Below, one piece after another: positions 58,765-64,000 of a DNA stretch of 64,000 bases. Under the pieces are notes generated by a model. The model did not search any database, had not been told where the DNA came from, and saw nothing but the letters and a program-made list of their open reading frames with translations. A program made the position numbers and the translations under genes. The stretch's first letter is position 1; the number at the start of each line of letters is the position of its first letter. This DNA is from Bin87 sp965207585 (GTDB taxonomy: Bacteria > Chloroflexota > Dehalococcoidia > Lucifugimonadales > UBA3495): contig CBDBMT010000003.1 in NCBI GenBank assembly GCA_965207585.1, positions 496,001-560,000 on the forward strand. Direction: 5' to 3'.

Positions 58765-58890
58765 GTGGCCGCTCAGTATAGCAACCAATTCCGTGAGCGC
58801 GAGCGGCGCCGGGTGGGGATTGAACATCAACCTTACGATAGCCGCACTGCCTCCATCGAGGAGTTGGAGATGTATCGGATCCGACGCTAA
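58765..58890 (+). CDS. possible 41-residue protein
   Basis: GTG at 58765 opens a frame ending SRTASIEELEMYRIRR at TAA 58888-58890. The sequence is highly charged and looks protein-like at its C-terminus, but there is no good ribosome binding site and no known relative. The remainder of the 58703-59020 gap holds only the rny promoter. Confidence 0.25.
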   Translation: MAAQYSNQFRERERRRVGIEHQPYDSRTASIEELEMYRIRR

Positions 58891-58939
58891 CGGATCAACT
58901 CTTGCCGCAAATGAGACACCGCGCTGAGGGAGCATTTCT

Positions 58940-58968
58940 TGACTTTGACTAGGGCCAACACTAGGATA
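58940..58968 (+). promoter_or_regulatory. sigma70-type promoter of the rny cluster
   Basis: TTGACT (58940-58945) and TAGGAT (58963-58968) with a 17-base spacer lie about 52 bases before the rny ATG. Confidence 0.6.
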
Positions 58969-59020
58969 TGGTTAGGGCAAAACATCCCGAGCCAACGCTC
59001 GGACGGATTGAGGAGGATCT

Positions 59021-60552
59021 ATGCTAGAAGTCGTCCTTGCCGTCCTGGCGGCAGCAGGGCTAGCAACAGGGATAGCAGCAGTGGTTTGGCTGCTGCTGTC
59101 GACCAAGAAAGGCGGAAATCAACTCGAACGCAGCCGCGAGGAGGCTGCCAGCGCCATCACCCAGCCGAAGAGGAAAAGCGCACCATCCTCCTGCAGGCGC
59201 AGGAAGAGGCGCTGAAAATCCGCGAGGCCGGTGACAAGGAAATTACGGAGCAACGGCGCGAACTCAACCGCATGGAGCGCCGTTACATCCAGCGAGAAGA
59301 ACAGCTCGACCGCAAACTGGAGTCCCTGGAGGAGCAAGAATCGGAACTGGAAAAGCGGGAATCGCACGCCAAGTCCGAGTTGCAGAAAGCCGAGGACCTG
59401 AAACACCAGCACAACCGGGAGCTGGAACGGATCGCATCGTTGTCCATTGACGAAGCGCGAGACATCGTGCTGAAGCGTGGCGAAGAGGAAGCATCTCACG
59501 AACTGGCTCGCCGCTACTATGAGTTGGAGAAGGAACACCAAACCCGGGCGGACGACAACGCCCGACGCATCCTCACCCTCGCCATAAACCGTCTTGCCAC
59601 CGACGTGGTGTCGGAGAGCACGACAACTGTTGTTTCCCTGCCCAACGATGAGATGAAGGGTCGTCTCATCGGCCGCGAAGGACGTAACATACGGGCCCTC
59701 GAGGCCCATACCGGCGTGGACATCATCGTCGACGACACGCCCGGAATCGTGACGCTATCCTGCTTCGACCCGGTCCGCCGGGAGATCGCCAGGCTGGCCA
59801 TGACCCAACTGGTCAAGGACGGGCGCATTCAGCCCGCCCGCATCGAAGAGGCGGTCAACCGCGCCGAGCGCGACATTGAAGAGACGATGTGGCGCGCCGG
59901 CGAGGAGGCCACCTTCGAGGTGGGAGTGAGCGGGCTGGACCCCGAGCTCATCAGGCTGCTGGGACGGCTCAAGTATCGCTACAGCTACGGCGAAAACGTG
60001 CTCACCCACTCCATCGAGGTGGGCCTGCTGGCCGGAATGCTGGCCTCCGAGGTCGGCGCCAACGTGCAGACGGCGCGGGCCGGCGGCCTGCTCCACGACA
60101 TCGGCAAGGCCCTGACCCACGAAATACCCGGCCCGCACGCGGAGATCGGCTTCGACCTGACGACCCGTAACGGCGTCGGTTCGCTGGTCTGCAACTGCGT
60201 GCGGGAGCACCACGACGACGACCATTCCAGTATCGAGTCGTTCCTGGTGGCCGCCGCCGACGGGATCAGCGCCGCCCGCCCTGGCGCGCGCAAGGAATCC
60301 ATCGAGCAGTACACCAGGCGCCTGCGCGAGTTGGAGGACACCGCCTACAGTTTCGACGGCGTGCAGCGCGCGTTCGCCATCCAGGCCGGCCGCGAGGTTC
60401 GCGTGATGGTGAGCCCCAACGACGTGGATGACGTGGCCTGCGCCAGCCTGGCCCGAGACATCGCGGGCAAAGTCTCCAAGGAGTTGCAGTTCCCCGGCCA
60501 GATCAAGGTTACAGTGATCCGGGAAACCCGCCAGGAAAGCATCGCCAGGTAG
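59021..60552 (+). CDS. rny: ribonuclease Y, with a one-base frameshift near 59164
   Basis: Membrane-anchored endoribonuclease that starts mRNA decay. The anchor MLEVVLAVLAAAGLATGIAA is in the frame of 59021, which continues as EEAASAITQ and then becomes nonsense. From about 59165 the frame one base back reads EEEKRTILLQAQEEALKIRE, the expected coiled coil, then the KH domain (LIGREGRNIRALEAHTG) and HD domain (NVLTHSIEVGLLAGML, LLHDIGKALTHE). One missing base after CAG at 59162-59164 would restore an RNase Y of about 511 residues. A GAGGAGG site precedes the ATG. The lesion may be a sequence error, since the rest is intact. Confidence 0.85.
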
Positions 60553-60582
60553 CCGCCGTCTGGAAACGACGACGCGATTACG

Positions 60583-60605
60583 AGGGGCGACCGTGCGTCG
60601 CCCCT
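60583..60605. repeat. short palindromic element, GGGGCG/CGCCCC family (copy 2)
   Basis: AGGGGCGAC (60583-60591) and GTCGCCCCT (60597-60605) are perfect 9-base arms with a 5-base loop, between rny and ymdB. The core matches the element at 53247-53274. Confidence 0.65.
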
Positions 60606-60633
60606 TACGGCGTAGCCATTTACGGAAGATGTT

Positions 60634-61410
60634 ATGCGAGTGTTGATGATCGGGGACATAATCGGCAAGCCGGGACGGAGAGCCCTTTCCGGGTTGCTGC
60701 CCGACCTGCGTCACGAACTGGACATAGACCTGGTCACCGCCAACGCCGAGAACACTGCCGGGGGGTTCGGCCTCACCCCCAAGACGGCCAACGCCCTGCT
60801 GCAGGCCGGTGTCGACGTGATGACCTCGGGCAACCACATCTGGGACAAGAAGGATATCCTGCCCCACATGGAGGAATTGCCCCTGCTGCGGCCGGCCAAC
60901 TACTACGGCGCGCCGGGACGTGGCTGGATGATGTTCGGCGGCGTCATGGTGCTGAACCTGCAAGGACGGGTGTTCATGCCGCCCATTGACTGCCCGTTTC
61001 GCGAGGCCGACAAGCGGCTGGCCGAGGCGGAGAGCGAACTGGGTTTCGCCCCGAAAACCGTGGTGGTGGACTTCCACGCCGAGGCCACGTCCGAAAAGCA
61101 GGGGATGGCCTGGTACCTGGACGGCCGAGTCAGCGCAGTCGTCGGTACTCACACCCACGTCGCCACGGCCGACGCGCGCATCATGCCGGGGGGCACCGCC
61201 TACGTCAGCGACCTCGGGATGACCGGCCCCCAGGACTCGGTCATCGGCACGGAGGTCGCGCCGGTGCTGGAACGGTTCCGCACGGGTCTGCCCCAGCGGT
61301 TCGAGCCGGCCAAGGGCGCGTGCATCCTGAACTCAGTGCTGATCGACATCGACGACGACACCGGCCACGCCAGGGACATCGTGCGCATTGACCGCCGGAT
61401 TGACGTATAA
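60634..61410 (+). CDS. YmdB-like metallophosphoesterase (TIGR00282)
   Basis: A 258-residue calcineurin-like phosphoesterase; Bacillus YmdB hydrolyses cyclic nucleotides and affects RNase Y-linked gene expression. Metal-binding residues are in MIGDIIGKPGR, NAENTAGGFG, SGNHIWDKKDI, VVDFHAEATSEKQ and VGTHTHVATADARI. The rny-ymdB order is widely conserved and holds here with an 81-base gap carrying a palindromic repeat. Confidence 0.93.
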   Translation: MRVLMIGDIIGKPGRRALSGLLPDLRHELDIDLVTANAENTAGGFGLTPKTANALLQAGVDVMTSGNHIWDKKDILPHMEELPLLRPANYYGAPGRGWMMFGGVMVLNLQGRVFMPPIDCPFREADKRLAEAESELGFAPKTVVVDFHAEATSEKQGMAWYLDGRVSAVVGTHTHVATADARIMPGGTAYVSDLGMTGPQDSVIGTEVAPVLERFRTGLPQRFEPAKGACILNSVLIDIDDDTGHARDIVRIDRRIDV

Positions 61411-61443
61411 CGAGAACAGCGCCCACGCATACCGGGAGACCTG

Positions 61444-62316
61444 ATGGCAATTTCCGTTGACCTGCACCTGCACACCACCGCGTCGGACGGACGGCTGACG
61501 CCAACGGAACTGGTGGAACTGACCGCGTCCAAGGGGCTGCGGACAATTTCGGTGAGCGACCACGACACGACGGCGGGCCTGGAAGAAGCCCAGCGGGCGG
61601 TGAACCGCATACCGGGCATGCGCCTGATCCCCGGCATCGAGCTCAGCTGCGACGTGCCGGGCGGCGAAGTGCACATGCTCGGCTACTTCATGGACATCGA
61701 GGACGCCGGATTCCAGGATATGCTCGCCGAGTTCCGCCAGGGCCGCCTCGCCCGCGGCGAGGGCATGGTGCGCAAGCTGGCCGAGTTCGGCATGGAAATC
61801 GAGTGGGAGCGCGTGCTGGAGATAGCCGGCGACGCCTCGGTGGGGCGGCCGCACATCGCGCAGGCGCTGGTGGAAAAGGGTTACTTCGCCGAGCCTTCGG
61901 ACGCCTTCCGGGAATATCTGGGCCGCAACGGCAAGGCCTACGTGGAGCGGTCCAAGCTGACCCCGCCGGACGCGGTGAAACTGCTGAACGACGTGGGCGG
62001 CGTGGCGGTCTTCGCGCACCCGTGGTTCGAGCGGCGGGGCAACGAGCCCGAGCCGGAACAATCCCTGATCGAAACCGTTGAGGAACTCAAGGCCGCCGGT
62101 CTGCACGGCATGGAAGTCCACTACTCCATGTATGACGAGGCGACGGTGGACTGGCTAGCCGACGTGGCGCGGGCCTACGACCTGATCCCCTGCGGCGGCA
62201 GCGACTATCACCACAGCGGGAACTCCCGCGAGCCGCTGCCCGGCGTCAACGGGCCGCCCATGGAAACGGTGGAGCGGCTGGAGGAAGCCGCCCGGCAGCT
62301 GGCATCGCGCCGGTAA
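61444..62316 (+). CDS. PHP-domain phosphoesterase (TrpH/RNase AM-like)
   Basis: A 290-residue PHP-domain protein. Metal ligands appear in VDLHLHTTASDGRLTPTELV, SVSDHDTTAGLEEA, GIELSCDVPGGEVHMLGYFM, AHPWFERRG and CGGSDYHHSGN. Members dephosphorylate 3',5'-bisphosphonucleotides or trim 5' ends of RNA (RNase AM). Its place after rny and ymdB suits a role in RNA turnover. Confidence 0.9.
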   Translation: MAISVDLHLHTTASDGRLTPTELVELTASKGLRTISVSDHDTTAGLEEAQRAVNRIPGMRLIPGIELSCDVPGGEVHMLGYFMDIEDAGFQDMLAEFRQGRLARGEGMVRKLAEFGMEIEWERVLEIAGDASVGRPHIAQALVEKGYFAEPSDAFREYLGRNGKAYVERSKLTPPDAVKLLNDVGGVAVFAHPWFERRGNEPEPEQSLIETVEELKAAGLHGMEVHYSMYDEATVDWLADVARAYDLIPCGGSDYHHSGNSREPLPGVNGPPMETVERLEEAARQLASRR

Positions 62317-62356
62317 CGCGCGACCCACTCGGGTCGGGCAACGGTGGGGCGCCGAA

Positions 62357-63073
62357 ATGTCGGGGGACGCGGCGACGCTGATCGGCCTGTGGGTGGTTGC
62401 CTATCTCATCGGGGCGCTTCCGGTCTCCTATCTGCTGGCGCGCGCCCTGGGCGGAATCGACCTGCGGCAACACGGCAGCGGCAACGTGGGCGCCAGCAAT
62501 TTCGCCAGCCAGATGGGAAGGAAGTGGTGGTTGCCCATCGCTGCCATCGACATGATACGGGGCGGCGGGCCGATTGTTGTCGGGCAGTACGTGTTGGGCC
62601 TGTCGGCGATGCCCTGGTGGCTGATGCTGACGCCGCTCTTCACGATTTTGGGCAACAACTGGTCGCCATTCCTGCGCTTCACGGGGGGCCGCAGCGTGGG
62701 CGCATGGGCCGGCGGGATACTGGGGATGTCGCCGGTCCTTTTTGCGGCCGGCCTGGCCCTGTACGTGCTGGGATGGCGGGTAACGCGGCGGTCCGCAGAG
62801 TGGCTGTTGGCGGTGATGATCGCGCTACCGGTCATGGCGATTGCCTGGCCGGAGCGGTGGCTGCTGGTCGGCGGAAACGAGCAACTTGCGGTATTCGCGG
62901 CGGCCGGAGCGGTCCTGATACTGGCGAAACGCCTGGCATCCAACGGACAGCCGGCGCCCGAGGACATGTCGCGGAGTACGGTACTGCTCAACCGGCTGCT
63001 GCGAGACCGGGATATCGCCGACCGGGAGGAGTGGCTCGCGCGCACCGCCGAGTATCAGAACGATGCGAGGTAA
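62357..63073 (+). CDS. plsY: glycerol-3-phosphate acyltransferase PlsY
   Basis: A 238-residue membrane enzyme that moves an acyl group from acyl phosphate to glycerol 3-phosphate, first step of phospholipid synthesis. Motif 1 is QHGSGNVGASNFASQMG, motif 2 is GNNWSPFLRFTGGRSVGAW; both are recognisable though the usual GGKGVAT is GGRSVGA. About five hydrophobic segments are visible. The C-terminal 45 residues are charged and longer than usual. Starts 40 bases after the PHP gene. Confidence 0.82.
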   Translation: MSGDAATLIGLWVVAYLIGALPVSYLLARALGGIDLRQHGSGNVGASNFASQMGRKWWLPIAAIDMIRGGGPIVVGQYVLGLSAMPWWLMLTPLFTILGNNWSPFLRFTGGRSVGAWAGGILGMSPVLFAAGLALYVLGWRVTRRSAEWLLAVMIALPVMAIAWPERWLLVGGNEQLAVFAAAGAVLILAKRLASNGQPAPEDMSRSTVLLNRLLRDRDIADREEWLARTAEYQNDAR

Positions 63074-63080
63074 CTAGGAT

Positions 63081-63590
63081 ATGGCAGAACAGCACACCGA
63101 TTCTCAGGCGATGACCTGCCACTGGCACCCGGCGGTACCCACGGGCCTGTCGTGCAGCCAGTGCCGGCGGCCGATCTGCACCGACTGCCTGGTGCAGGCG
63201 CCGGTGGGGATCCGCTGCCGGGAGTGCGGGAGGCCGGTGCCGGTGCCGACCTTCGACGTGCGGCCGTCCAACTACGCCAAGGCCGCAGTCGTGGCCGCGG
63301 TCATCGGCGTGCTCGGCGTGATCCTGTGGCTGACGCTCATCTTCTTCACCGGCACGCGCCTGATTTCGCTGGTGGTCACGCCCGTGGTTGTTGGCTACGC
63401 GGCCGGGGAGATCATCAGCCGGGTGGTCAACCTCAAACGCAGCAAGGGACTGATGTACATCGCCGGCGGAACGGTGGTGCTCAGCTCGCTGGTCGCCATG
63501 ATCCTGACCGGAGGTCTGGTGTTGAGCCTGTGGGGCATTCTCGCCCTCATCCTGGGCGTGCTGATCGCCATCGCACGGGTCCGGCTGTAG
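63081..63590 (+). CDS. B-box-like zinc-ribbon membrane protein
   Basis: A 169-residue protein. The N-terminal part binds zinc with the pattern CHWHPAVPTGLSCSQCRRPI, CTDCLVQAPVGIRC and RECG, like the N-terminus of many rhomboid proteins of high-GC bacteria. Two to four membrane segments follow (AAVVAAVIGVLGVILWLTLI, then two more between 92 and 165). No rhomboid catalytic motif (GxSG) is present. It lies 7 bases after plsY. Function unknown. Confidence 0.8.
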   Translation: MAEQHTDSQAMTCHWHPAVPTGLSCSQCRRPICTDCLVQAPVGIRCRECGRPVPVPTFDVRPSNYAKAAVVAAVIGVLGVILWLTLIFFTGTRLISLVVTPVVVGYAAGEIISRVVNLKRSKGLMYIAGGTVVLSSLVAMILTGGLVLSLWGILALILGVLIAIARVRL

Positions 63591-63619
63591 GGGACCGGAG
63601 TCGGATGGCATCTCTTAAT

Positions 63620-63690
63620 CCGCTCTTCCTGAGCTTGTCGAAGGATGGGTGGACCGGAGCCAGCATGGTTCGGAGGCTCACCATGAGCGG
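63620..63690. repeat. palindromic intergenic repeat, CCTGAGCTTGTCGAA family
   Basis: The left arm CCGCTCTTCCTGAGCTTGTC and the right arm GGTTCGGAGGCTCACCATGA are imperfect complements, between the convergent zinc-ribbon and recX genes. The CCTGAGCTTGTCGAAGG half is a well-known dispersed repeat in many environmental bacteria; only this copy is in the window. Confidence 0.7.
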
Positions 63691-63718
63691 ATGTAGAGGA
63701 CTTGGCAATCGTCCAGTT

Positions 63719-64000
63719 TCATCCGCCGACAGAGTTTTCCGCCCACAGCCGGCGCACGGTGTCCCGGGTGATGCCGGACCGGAAGCCCCGGCGCTGCAGG
63801 TAGTCCCACATCTTGCGGTGGAAGTCCGCATAGGGCATTACGCCTCGAGCGAGCAATCGCTGGGCGCGCCGCTCCCCCGCGCGATAGGCGGCGTCAACCT
63901 CATCCAGACCGACCAGGGCTTCGTCAATGATAGGATCGGCGATCCCCTTGCCGCGCAGCTCCCGCCGAATGAGTGAGGACCCGCGCGGTTTGCGCCGTTC
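63719..64000 (-). CDS. recX: RecX regulatory protein (5' end outside window)
   Basis: The last 93 residues of RecX, a small helical protein that limits RecA filaments. RKPRGSSLIRRELRGKGIAD, GERRAQRLLARG and DFHRKMWDYLQRRGFRSGIT are the three-helix repeats of the family. The start, and presumably recA, lie beyond position 64000. It converges on the zinc-ribbon gene. Confidence 0.9.
   Translation of the reverse strand, partial: ERRKPRGSSLIRRELRGKGIADPIIDEALVGLDEVDAAYRAGERRAQRLLARGVMPYADFHRKMWDYLQRRGFRSGITRDTVRRLWAENSVGG

Noticed and set aside
59140..59190. Programmed -1 frameshift in rny
   Set aside because: No slippery heptamer in the correct phase and no stimulatory hairpin seen; a missing base explains it better.

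Overview
The window is a high-GC, gene-dense bacterial chromosome segment of about 66 complete or near-complete protein genes, with no rRNA, tRNA or CRISPR array that I can see. Gene content best fits a Chloroflexota lineage such as Dehalococcoidia/SAR202: many Uma2-type proteins, a DUF1501/DUF1800 pair, RNase Y with a YmdB-type phosphoesterase, MutS2, a GrdB/PrdB-like selenoprotein, and palindromic intergenic repeats of the TGTCATTGCGAGC and CCTGAGCTTGTCGAA types. This is inference from content; no marker gene was compared.

Layout. 1-8.5 kb: partial mazG, a Uma2 gene overlapping a DUF1461 membrane protein, then a minus-strand run of PEPCK-like kinase, malate synthase, two tandem Uma2 paralogues and a 5'-3' exonuclease. 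9-16 kb: acyl-CoA synthetase, an orphan divergent DppC-like permease, a P-loop kinase, a zinc alcohol dehydrogenase, a small unknown pair whose second gene carries an in-frame stop, and a selenoprotein read through TGA at 15318 with a SECIS-like hairpin behind it. 16-21 kb (minus): MscS channel, sirtuin, RecF, an anchored VWA protein, a Fur regulator. 21-26 kb: NHL protein, DUF1501, small membrane protein, DUF1800. 26-31 kb: a radical SAM enzyme coupled to an AT-rich methyltransferase-like gene, DUF4058, CoA-binding protein, cupin, a damaged toxin-antitoxin pair, SMP-30. 31-36 kb: two tandem NCS2 permeases with a fused HATPase-like tail, then a repeat-built coiled-coil nuclease-like protein. 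36.5-40 kb: rplU-rpmA-rpmE with promoter and terminator, a DUF1385 protein and a fourth Uma2. 40-48 kb: hydrolase, MFS, VOC protein, a VLRF1-type release factor next to mutS2, and a DinB-tetrapyrrole methylase fusion. 48-52 kb: beta-hydroxyacid dehydrogenase, small membrane protein, enoyl-CoA hydratase, lipoprotein cyclophilin, RraA. 51.9-53.2 kb: what looks like a decayed type I restriction island holding a TIR gene and hicBA. 53.4-64 kb: NDUFA9-like protein, folC, KAS II, SWIM protein, MFS, then rny (frameshifted), ymdB, PHP, plsY, a zinc-ribbon membrane protein and partial recX.

Most interesting points: the selenoprotein; the VLRF1-mutS2 pair, which suggests a ribosome-quality-control operon; the permease-HATPase and DinB-methylase fusions; and the decayed island with TIR and HicBA. 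Several genes are broken by single lesions (rny, the unknown at 14343, the toxin at 29920); some may be sequence errors.
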